Origin: Micromonospora wenchangensis
GTDB taxonomy: Bacteria; Actinomycetota; Actinomycetes; Mycobacteriales; Micromonosporaceae
Length of the DNA stretch: 64,000 bases
Direction of reading: 5' to 3'
Assembly (NCBI RefSeq): GCF_002210435.1
Contig: NZ_MZMV01000030.1
Coordinates: forward strand, 1-64,000
Positions 18,540-25,967 of this stretch are shown here, in pieces. The position numbers and the translations under genes were made by a program. A model generated the notes under the pieces. The model had not been told where the DNA came from, did not search any database, and worked only from the letters and a program-made list of their open reading frames with translations. Within the stretch, counting starts at the first letter, position 1, and each line of letters opens with the position of its first letter.

Positions 18540-19076
18540 ATGCGAAACAGAACCAGCGTCCTTGTGTTAGCTGCCACCGCCACGATCTTCGCCGTCGCCG
18601 GCTGCGGCGGTAACAGCAACGGCAGCGCAACCGCCAGCTCACCTGCGCCTCAGCCCACCGCGTCCACGAGTCCTCCGGCACAAGCCGCCCCGCAGGATGC
18701 CAAGGTCGTCCTCAACAAGCTGACTGAGGCGAGCGTTAGCCTTACCGGCGGCGTCGTACAGAACGAGGACACCGACCCGAACGATCTGCTCGGTCGCCCC
18801 AACGGATACACCTCACGCGCCTCGGCCGATCTGCCGGGCGGCAACCGCGAAGGCGAGAAGTACGGCATCGACCGAGGCCTGGTCATCGAGGTCTTCCCGA
18901 CGAAAGACGACGCCGACCGGCGGTCAAAGTTCATTCAGGAGTCTTTGAAATCGATGCCGATCCTCGGCACCGAGTACCACTATCGGACGGACGAGGGTCG
19001 GGTGCTGGTGCGGGTGTCGGGAAAAGTGAAGCCATCTGCCTCGAAGAAGATCGAGCAGGCTGTGAGCAAACTGTAG
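18540..19076 (+). CDS. Small secreted lipoprotein, unknown function
   Basis: A 178-residue protein. Starting at ATG 18540 it has a clean lipoprotein signal (VLVLAATATIFAVAGCGG, Cys at about 23), then a Ser/Pro/Ala linker and a 110-residue globular domain with no recognised motif. It lies 148 bases after the EEP gene, so it is probably a separate unit. The 195 bases between its stop and the convergent methylase gene hold nothing recognisable. Confidence 0.65.
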   Translation: MRNRTSVLVLAATATIFAVAGCGGNSNGSATASSPAPQPTASTSPPAQAAPQDAKVVLNKLTEASVSLTGGVVQNEDTDPNDLLGRPNGYTSRASADLPGGNREGEKYGIDRGLVIEVFPTKDDADRRSKFIQESLKSMPILGTEYHYRTDEGRVLVRVSGKVKPSASKKIEQAVSKL

Positions 19077-19271
19077 CCAAGAAGCCGGCCGTCCGAGTCC
19101 CTGCGAAGGTGGATCGCACACGAGACGGTCGGAGGCGGGCACAGCGTCGGCGCGTAGCACGGTGCGTTTGAGCTGCGCGCGGATTGGCTGCTGTTCGACG
19201 TGCTGGCACCGGGACCTGGGCTGAGAGCATTCACCGAAAGCAGTGCAGGCTACATTGCGTACAGGGGCTAC

Positions 19272-21371
19272 TCAAGGCGTGATAGCGAGGGCGCCCGAGG
19301 TGAGTCCGTCGCCGATGTCGCGGGCCAGGGCGTTCCCTGCCTCGGTGATCCGACCTAGTCCGGTACGGAACTCGGCAAGCCGCTGGAATGCTTCCCCGTA
19401 CGCTCGCTGCTCCTCCAGCGGCACCACCGGGATGGCGAGCCGTCGGATGTCGATGCGCAGCGCCCCGCTGCCGCTGCTGGACGCCCGGCCGGCGACCCTG
19501 ACGTTGTCGGTACGGGAGAGGACCCCGGCGACGAACCACGGGTCGAACAGATTCCTGTCCACGCGTAGCAGTTGCACACCCGGCGCGAGTTCGGCACCGA
19601 TCTGCTCCGGGGTAGCCACCTGAGCGACGATCTCGCGACCGATGACCGGGATGAGGATGTCGCCGTCCTCCACCCGTGAACCGGCGTCCTCGGTCGCGGC
19701 GTGGGTGGCCGTACCGGTCGCCGGCCGGCCGGCCAGGACATCGCTGGAGGTGAGAACGGGACGGTCGGTGCCCGTGCTACTCGCCCGGCTACGGGTCACC
19801 GCCCGGTGCACGGCCACGCTGCCCGCCCGGATCAGGTCGGCGACTTCGGCGTGGGACGCGGCGCGGAGGGCTTCGGCTGTTGACTCCCGCACCAGCGGGA
19901 GGCTGCGGCGGACGTCGTCGATGAGCCGACCGAAGTCGTCGATCGCGGCGAGGATGCGGACCGGGTCGAGGGAGTCCTCGGCGGTGTGCGGCAGGTAGCG
20001 CTGCGGCGTCAGGTCCACCTGGTCGTTGAGCACGTCGATGGCGTCCACGACGCGATGCATTCCGGGCGCTTCGGTGAGATCGCCGGACAGATGGCTGCGC
20101 CATACCCCGCCGATGGTTTCGGCGAGGGTGTGGTCCTTCGTCATGGCGGTGGCATCGACGACCAGCAGCCCCGGGGTGGCGGGTGACTGTCGCGGGTCGG
20201 GCTGGTGCAGCACCCAGACGTGCAGGCCGATGCCGGTCGGTGGCATGAGGCCGACAGGCAGGGCGATGACCCCGCGCAGGGCACCCCGGCGGACGAGTTC
20301 AGCACGGATACGCCGCCCGGCGGGACGCAGGGCGGTGGCCGGAGGCATCAGGACGACGGCGGTGCCCCCGGGAGAGAGATGGGCCAGGGCGTGCTGCACC
20401 CAGGCGAGTTCGGGTTCGGTACGCGGGGGCAGGCCGAAGGTCCAGCGCGGGTCGTAGGTGAGGCGGTCGTGGCCCCAGTCGTGGATACCGAACGGGAAGT
20501 TCGCCACGACGACGTCGGCCCGCAGGTCGGGCAGAGCGTCGGCGAGGAGGCTGTCGCCCACGTGCACGACCGGTGCAACCGCCTCCTGCCCGGCGCGTCG
20601 GGCCCGCAGGTGCACGAACCACAGGCGCAGCAGGGTGATCAGTGCGTACTGGGGGTTGATCTCCTGGGCGTAGCAGTGCGTCACGGTGCCCCGCTGCAGT
20701 GCCTGGTCGGCGGCCATACGCAGGATCGAGCCGGTGCCGCTGGTGAAGTCGAACGTGCACGCGCCGGAGCCGGCGAGCGCCAGCATCACCTCAGCGACGG
20801 TGTCTGGGGTGCCGGCGAGGCCGGACATCGAGTGCGCCGACGTGACGTACTGGTGGTGCAGGTATTCGAAGGCGGTCTCCGCGTTCTGCTCGCGACCGAG
20901 TTCGTCGACGGTACGCAGCACGGCGGTCAGCTGCGGAGTCCACTGCTTCGGCAGCACGCGGCCGACCATGCCGGCCAGCCGGGCGTCGAGGGCACCCAGG
21001 CGGGTAACTAGCTGCTTCGGGGTCAACAGGTCCTCGCTGGCGGCAGGAGCCTGATCCACATTAGCGAGCAGGTAGGCGCCGGCGATGCCGAGCGCTTCGG
21101 TCATCTGCGCCGCTGGCTGGTAGCTCTCGATGTGCCGCCAGGCCCACTGCTCGGTGGCCGCCTGGTGCAGCTTGCCGTGGCGACGCAGCCACTGCTCGGT
21201 TTCGTGCGCGTCGAAGAACGGGCTGCTCGGGGTGCCACCCACCGGCGTGGGGAAGTCGGTGTAACGCCGACGCCAGTTGCTCACCGCGGCTCTGCCGACG
21301 TTGGCCAGTCGCGCGATGCCACTGGCAGTCAGGGTCGCCGCTCCGTGTGCCGTGCTCCGCTCCGCTGTCAC
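19272..21371 (-). CDS. HTH - N6 DNA methylase - HsdS-like specificity domain fusion
   Basis: A 699-residue protein. Residues 1-70 are a helix-turn-helix (LTASGIARLANVGRAAVSNW, then a WLRRHGKL end). The middle (about 130-460) is a type I-like N6-adenine methylase: motif I FTSGTGSILRMA (about 207) and motif IV ANFPFG (about 288), where the usual NPPF/NPPY reads NFPF. The C-terminus (about 540-699) resembles a type I specificity (HsdS) target-recognition domain with a PVVPLEEQRAYGEAFQ segment. There is no nuclease or HsdR partner beside it. It probably methylates adenine in a specific site, or senses DNA. The GTG at 21371 lies beside an inverted repeat (21374-21415), suggesting self-regulation through the HTH. 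Confidence 0.78.
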   Translation of the reverse strand: MTAERSTAHGAATLTASGIARLANVGRAAVSNWRRRYTDFPTPVGGTPSSPFFDAHETEQWLRRHGKLHQAATEQWAWRHIESYQPAAQMTEALGIAGAYLLANVDQAPAASEDLLTPKQLVTRLGALDARLAGMVGRVLPKQWTPQLTAVLRTVDELGREQNAETAFEYLHHQYVTSAHSMSGLAGTPDTVAEVMLALAGSGACTFDFTSGTGSILRMAADQALQRGTVTHCYAQEINPQYALITLLRLWFVHLRARRAGQEAVAPVVHVGDSLLADALPDLRADVVVANFPFGIHDWGHDRLTYDPRWTFGLPPRTEPELAWVQHALAHLSPGGTAVVLMPPATALRPAGRRIRAELVRRGALRGVIALPVGLMPPTGIGLHVWVLHQPDPRQSPATPGLLVVDATAMTKDHTLAETIGGVWRSHLSGDLTEAPGMHRVVDAIDVLNDQVDLTPQRYLPHTAEDSLDPVRILAAIDDFGRLIDDVRRSLPLVRESTAEALRAASHAEVADLIRAGSVAVHRAVTRSRASSTGTDRPVLTSSDVLAGRPATGTATHAATEDAGSRVEDGDILIPVIGREIVAQVATPEQIGAELAPGVQLLRVDRNLFDPWFVAGVLSRTDNVRVAGRASSSGSGALRIDIRRLAIPVVPLEEQRAYGEAFQRLAEFRTGLGRITEAGNALARDIGDGLTSGALAITP

Positions 21372-21373
21372 AC

Positions 21374-21415
21374 GTGAACACTAGCATGAGATCGCATGTT
21401 GTGTACTCGGTTCAC
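21374..21415. promoter_or_regulatory. Inverted repeat in the divergent promoter region, candidate operator
   Basis: GTGAAC (21374-21379) and GTTCAC (21410-21415) are inverted around a centre with two GCATG copies (21384-21388 and 21394-21398). The site touches the methylase GTG and lies 50 bases before the small gene at 21467, so one protein bound here could control both directions. The HTH-bearing methylase is an obvious candidate; this is inference. Confidence 0.35.
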
Positions 21416-21466
21416 AGGCGCTACTGTTTCGGCGTCTCCGTTCCATCGACCTCCGAGGAGGACTCC

Positions 21467-21637
21467 ATGCCGCGCCGTGGACACAGCACCACCATCGGCA
21501 AGTTCGCCAAGCTCCACCGGGACCGTCGGGTCTCCGAGATCCGCATGTTCGGGGAACTGCTCCGGGCGGAGCAGCGGTCAACGGCCACTCAGGACCTGAA
21601 CATGCTCGACGTACGTCAGGCCGAGATCACCCGCTGA
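21467..21637 (+). CDS. Small basic protein, unknown function
   Basis: A 56-residue protein starting at ATG 21467 with a strong GAGGAGG upstream (MPRRGHSTTIGKFAKLHRDR). The N-terminus is very basic and the C-terminus acidic/helical. No family was recognised. It is divergent from the DNA methylase and 36 bases upstream of the next gene, so the two may form an operon. Confidence 0.55.
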   Translation: MPRRGHSTTIGKFAKLHRDRRVSEIRMFGELLRAEQRSTATQDLNMLDVRQAEITR

Positions 21638-21683
21638 CTGATCCGCCCCATCCACCACAACCGAAGGAGGACCATGAACACCC

Positions 21684-22463
21684 TTGCTCGCAGCCACGCC
21701 CACGTCGACCACGACGTTCCCGCCGGTCGGGTACCTGCACGACGGCGCGTTGCGGTACCGGCCCAGCGTCCGCGCCGTCCCGGCGCAGGCGTACGCCGCA
21801 GTACGCCTTGACCCCGCCCTGGGCGCCGCCATCGCGGCGGCGTACGTGGCAGCGCCGAGCCGGGACGAACGGGCCTACCCCTCGTACGCCAGGTTCTGCC
21901 AGGAGACCGTGCGGCAGTACCACTTCCTGATCGGCCGCGTCGAGTTCGGCGGCCTGGGCGTGGCGGTACGCATCGTCGACGAGGACCCGTACCAGAGCGT
22001 CGAGTCCATGGTCGACGACATGCGGGAGCGCCGGCTGAAGGTGTGGGCCAGCGCGGCCAGCGGCAACGCGCACCCCTATCTCAGCGACGGCGAGAACGAC
22101 ATGTTCCGCGCGGTACACGACGCGTTCGGGCATGCCGCCAGCGGCCGTGGTTTCGACCGCCACGGCGAGGAAGCCGCCTGGTGGAAACACAGCCTGATGT
22201 ACTCACCACTCGCCCGGCGCGCGCTGACCACGGAGACCCGTGGGCAGAACTGCGCGTTGATCTTCCACCACGGCAGCGGCCGGTTCCCGGAGCAGAAGGC
22301 GGCACTGCTGCCCCGGGCGTTCAGCGACCCACGCTCGGTACGGATCGAGAGCGGGGAGACGACGCCGACTTTTCCTCCACGGCTTCGATCTCCTGACGTA
22401 GCTGCTGCACACTCGGGTGCCCGGCACCGACCAACCGGGTCTGGTCACGCAGTAGGTCGTTGA
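21684..22463 (+). CDS. Conserved-looking protein with HDxFGHA motif; start region probably frameshifted
   Basis: The readable frame from TTG 21684 gives 259 residues. Landmarks are VGYLHDGALRYRP, VHDAFGHAASGRGFDRHGEEAAW and TTETRGQN. The clustered H, D and E residues look like metal- or active-site residues, but no family is named with confidence. The good ribosome site (AAGGAGG, 21664-21670) instead sits before ATG 21674, which reads MNTLARSHAH and stops after 44 codons. Removing one C near 21690 would give MNTLAAATPTSTTTFPPVG and join the two, so a one-base insertion (real or sequencing error) is likely. The last 140 bases overlap the convergent kinase gene. Confidence 0.6.
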   Translation: MLAATPTSTTTFPPVGYLHDGALRYRPSVRAVPAQAYAAVRLDPALGAAIAAAYVAAPSRDERAYPSYARFCQETVRQYHFLIGRVEFGGLGVAVRIVDEDPYQSVESMVDDMRERRLKVWASAASGNAHPYLSDGENDMFRAVHDAFGHAASGRGFDRHGEEAAWWKHSLMYSPLARRALTTETRGQNCALIFHHGSGRFPEQKAALLPRAFSDPRSVRIESGETTPTFPPRLRSPDVAAAHSGARHRPTGSGHAVGR

Positions 22464-23652
22464 GCTGACGTAGTGCCCGCCCGTGCTCACCGAGTAAGTC
22501 ATGAGCACGGGCGGTGTTCAGGCGGAAGCCGAACACCGCGGGGTGGTCGTCGCCATGGCGTTGCACATGGTGCTCGACGAGGCTCCGCCACAGGCGTGCC
22601 GCAGCCCGGAACTCGCCGGCGGCGAACAGTTGCTCCGCCTGCCGCGCCACCTGCTCCGGGTCGAGCACCGATGGTGGGACCGGACTCACGGCGCGGTGGG
22701 CGGGCTGCGGTGTCCCGCCGACGACCGCGGCGTACCCCTGCACGGCACCGACGCTGTCGGTGACCACCCCGGGCAGCGCCGGCCGGTCCAGGGCCAGCGG
22801 CGCCAGCGCGGCGTACACCTCGCTGGCATCGGCCGGCCGGTCCTCGCGTCGATGGGCGAGCAGCGAGTCGACGAGGTCGCCGAGGACGGCCGGGATCTCG
22901 GGACGCAGCTCAGCCGCGCGGGGCGGCGGGTCGTCGAGCTGGTGTCGCAGCGTGGTGGTGGTCGTGTCGCCGTCGAAAGGCACCTGGGCGGTGAGGAGGT
23001 GGAACAGGGTGCCGCCCAGGCCGTACAGGTCGGTGCGGTGGTCGGCGGGCTCGCCGAGGATCTGCTCGGGGGCCATGTAGCCGACGGTGCCGAGGCTCTG
23101 ACCCGTCTCGGTGATCCGCGAGTAGCGGTCGTCGTCGCGCAGGACGGCCAGGCCGAAGTCCAGCACCCTCACGGCACCTCTCGGGTCCAGCATGATGTTG
23201 CTCGGCTTGATGTCCCGGTGCACCAGGCCGATCTGCTGGGCGGCGATCAGAACACTGCTGATCTGTGCACCGATGGCGGCCACCCAGCCGATCGGCACCG
23301 GATGCTGCTCGTCGACCAGGGTCGACAGCGTGATCCCGTCAATCTTCTCCAGGACAACGTACGGCCGGCCGTCGTGCTCGTCGAGGTCGTAGACGGCAGG
23401 CACGCCGGGGTGGTCGAGTCGGGCGGTCAGGAGTGCCTCCCGCCGGAACCGACGGATCAGCTCCACGTCGAGCTGCGCGGGTTGGACGAACTTCACGATG
23501 ACGTCGCGCTCAAGTCGGGTGTCCCGCGCCACCCAGACCTCACCCATCCCGCTGCCCGGCAGGGGATAGCGGCCCAACACATACCGATTCCTGAGACGTT
23601 TCGCCGTCAGCACGGCGCTGAGCCTAGCCATGGTGACCGCCCTTGGGACCAT
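22321..23652 (-). CDS. Serine/threonine protein kinase with helical C-terminal region
   Basis: A 443-residue Hanks-type kinase. It has a Gly-rich loop GSGMGEVW, catalytic Lys in DVIVKF, HRDIKPSN (about 145), DFGLAV and APEQIL (about 195). No membrane helix or PASTA repeat is seen, so it is cytoplasmic. The C-terminal 150 residues are helical and TPR-like (EQLFAAGEFRAAARLW, RLNTARAHDLLGEHG). The methionine at 23631 is an alternative start. It lies between the methylase pair and the helicase/cas operon, and is divergent from the latter. Phage-defence kinases of the Pgl/BREX type often sit beside a methylase, but PglY/PglZ partners are not seen here. Confidence 0.82.
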   Translation of the reverse strand: MVPRAVTMARLSAVLTAKRLRNRYVLGRYPLPGSGMGEVWVARDTRLERDVIVKFVQPAQLDVELIRRFRREALLTARLDHPGVPAVYDLDEHDGRPYVVLEKIDGITLSTLVDEQHPVPIGWVAAIGAQISSVLIAAQQIGLVHRDIKPSNIMLDPRGAVRVLDFGLAVLRDDDRYSRITETGQSLGTVGYMAPEQILGEPADHRTDLYGLGGTLFHLLTAQVPFDGDTTTTTLRHQLDDPPPRAAELRPEIPAVLGDLVDSLLAHRREDRPADASEVYAALAPLALDRPALPGVVTDSVGAVQGYAAVVGGTPQPAHRAVSPVPPSVLDPEQVARQAEQLFAAGEFRAAARLWRSLVEHHVQRHGDDHPAVFGFRLNTARAHDLLGEHGRALRQLNDLLRDQTRLVGAGHPSVQQLRQEIEAVEEKSASSPRSRSVPSVGR

Positions 23653-23858
23653 GGGAGTGTCGGTGAACCGACAGCACTAAGATAAGCGTTGCAAACACGC
23701 TTCACAAGCTGCTTCACTGTGCGTCGGCGTCAGCGGCCCACCTGACGAGCCTTCTTCCGCGTCTCGCGCGGGTCAAGGCCGGCCGCAGCCGCCTTACCTG
23801 TACCGCGCCGGGAACTGGCGCCCTGGCGTGTCCCAGGCGATGAACGACGGAGGGACGC

Positions 23859-25967
23859 ATGGCCGAGTTGGCCATCGATCGGGGGTTTCTTCCCGCCTAT
23901 GCCCGGCTGCAACGCCGGGTGCAACGTGCCGTCGACGCGGCCATCCGGAAGTTCGCCGAACACACCCATTCCCGCCTGCACCTGGAGAAGCTCTCCGGAG
24001 CCCGGGACCCCAAGATTCACCTCATCCCCATCGACCAGGCGTACCAGGGCGTGGTGGTCGCGCTCGGTGAGCAGAAGTACGTGCTCCTCGACGTCCTCCC
24101 CCACGACGACGCCATCGCCTTCGCGGTGAGCCGGCGGTTCACCGTCAACCAGGTACTCGGTGTGCTGGAGATGCGTGACCAGGCCGGCATCGAAGAGTTC
24201 GCCTCGACGACACCGTCCCGGCCACCCGCCGGTGGGCTCTTCGACGGCATCTCCAACGCCGACCTCCTCCGCCTCGGCGTGGACGCCGACCTGCTGCCCC
24301 TGCTGCGCCTCATCAGCACGGACCGGCAGCTGGAAAGCCTCGGCCGACGCCTGCCCGAGGGGCAACTGGACGTCCTCAACGGGCTGGCCAGCGGCATGGC
24401 CGTCGAGGAGGTCTGGGCGGAGGTGGCCGACCGTATCGTGTCGGGCGTCGACACCGACGACCTCGTGGCCGCAGCCCGCCGCACCCCGGAACGGATCGCC
24501 TTCGTCTCCGGTCCGGTGGAACTGGCCGCGATCCTCGCCCACCCGTTCGACGTGTGGCGCACCTTCCTGCACCCCACGCAACGCGATGTCGCTTACCGGG
24601 AGACCTACAACGGCCCCGCGCTGGTCACCGGCAGCGCCGGCACCGGCAAGACCGTCACCGGACTGCACCGGGCGGTCTTCCTCGCCCAGCGGCTGCCGCA
24701 GGACGGGTCCAAGGTGCTCCTGACCACGTTCACCCGTGCGCTCGCCGAAGCACTCGACAGACAGCTCTACCGACTCACCGACGACCCCATGGTCCGGGCT
24801 CGCATCGACGTGGTCAGCGTCGACAAGCTGGCGTACGAGATCGTCACTCGCAGCGGCCGGAAGGTGGCGGTCGCCGAGGCCGAGGTGCTGGACCAACTCT
24901 GGGACGTGGCGGCGAAGAACGGGCCGACGTACGTCAACCGCGCTGGTCGGGTCACGACCTTCAGCAGCGCGTTCCTCCGGCGGGAATGGGAGCAGGTGGT
25001 CCTGGCCCAGCGGCTGACCACGCTGCAGGCGTACCGCGACGCCCCCCGCAAGGGACGCGGCGAAGGCCTGCGGGCGGCTCAACGCGAGCAGGTGTGGGCG
25101 ACGATCGTCGCCGCCGAACGTGACCTGGCGAAACGCCGCCTACGCACGCACACCCAACTCGCCGACGACGCGGCCGTGATCGCGCGCCAGTCCCCCGCGC
25201 GATACCGACATGTCGTCGTCGACGAAGGGCAGGATCTCCACCCGGCGCAGTGGCGGCTGCTCCGCGCTCTCGTCACACCCGGACCGAACGACATGTTCCT
25301 GCTCGCCGACTCCTACCAGCGCATCTACGACAGCCAGGTGTCACTCGCCCAACTCGGCATCGAGGTGCGGGGGCGGACCCGGCGGCTCACCGTCAACTAC
25401 CGCACCACCCACGAGATCCTGGATCTGTCGGTCCGGGTCCTCAACGGCGAAGCCGCCACCGGCCTGGACGATGACGGCGACAGCCTGCGCGGCTACCGGT
25501 CCATCACCCGTGGCCAGCCGCCCGTCCTGGCACCGCACGGCAGCCGGGACAACGAGTTCGAAGCGCTCATCGAACGGGTCGGAACCTGGCTGGACCAGGA
25601 CGTCGAGCCCCACGCGATCGGCGTCGCCGCCCGCACCGGGCAGCTGGTCAAGACCATCAGCAGGACCCTGAGTGAAGCCCACATCCCCGTCGCCGATGAC
25701 AAGCGGGGCATCGACGGCGTACGGGTCGCCACGATGCACCGGATGAAAGGGCTGGAGTTCCAGTGCATCGCGATCGTCGGTCTCGACGCCGGGGTGCTAC
25801 CCGCCCCCCACGCGATCACCTCGGCGGCGGAGGACCCCCACGCCCACAAACAGGACCTGCAACGTGAACGCTGCCTGCTGTTCGTGGCACTGACCCGGGC
25901 CCGCGACATGCTCTACCTGTCGCACAGCGGAACGCCCAGCCCACTGCTGCCTGCGGTAGCGCAGTGA
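23859..25967 (+). CDS. RelE-like domain fused to UvrD/Rep-type SF1 helicase, first gene of the cas operon
   Basis: A 702-residue protein. The first 110 residues resemble RelE/ParE-type toxins: FAEHTHSRLHLEKLSGARDP, then IDQAYQGVVVALGEQKYVLL and PHDDAIAF. The rest is an SF1 helicase: Walker A GSAGTGKTVTG (about 258), VVVDEGQDLHPAQWR (about 452), motif III LADSYQRIYDS, motif IV VNYRTTHEIL, and RVATMHRMKGLEF with LFVALTRARD at the end. All helicase motifs are present. The TGA overlaps the cas3 GTG (GTGA), so the two are translationally coupled. Whether the toxin-like domain cuts mRNA or only binds is unknown. Other use: R-loop processing or DNA repair tied to interference. Confidence 0.8.
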   Translation: MAELAIDRGFLPAYARLQRRVQRAVDAAIRKFAEHTHSRLHLEKLSGARDPKIHLIPIDQAYQGVVVALGEQKYVLLDVLPHDDAIAFAVSRRFTVNQVLGVLEMRDQAGIEEFASTTPSRPPAGGLFDGISNADLLRLGVDADLLPLLRLISTDRQLESLGRRLPEGQLDVLNGLASGMAVEEVWAEVADRIVSGVDTDDLVAAARRTPERIAFVSGPVELAAILAHPFDVWRTFLHPTQRDVAYRETYNGPALVTGSAGTGKTVTGLHRAVFLAQRLPQDGSKVLLTTFTRALAEALDRQLYRLTDDPMVRARIDVVSVDKLAYEIVTRSGRKVAVAEAEVLDQLWDVAAKNGPTYVNRAGRVTTFSSAFLRREWEQVVLAQRLTTLQAYRDAPRKGRGEGLRAAQREQVWATIVAAERDLAKRRLRTHTQLADDAAVIARQSPARYRHVVVDEGQDLHPAQWRLLRALVTPGPNDMFLLADSYQRIYDSQVSLAQLGIEVRGRTRRLTVNYRTTHEILDLSVRVLNGEAATGLDDDGDSLRGYRSITRGQPPVLAPHGSRDNEFEALIERVGTWLDQDVEPHAIGVAARTGQLVKTISRTLSEAHIPVADDKRGIDGVRVATMHRMKGLEFQCIAIVGLDAGVLPAPHAITSAAEDPHAHKQDLQRERCLLFVALTRARDMLYLSHSGTPSPLLPAVAQ

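Noticed and set aside
22321-23652. A full Pgl/BREX system around the kinase and methylase
   Set aside because: No PglY-like ATPase, PglZ phosphatase or BrxL is visible in the neighbourhood.
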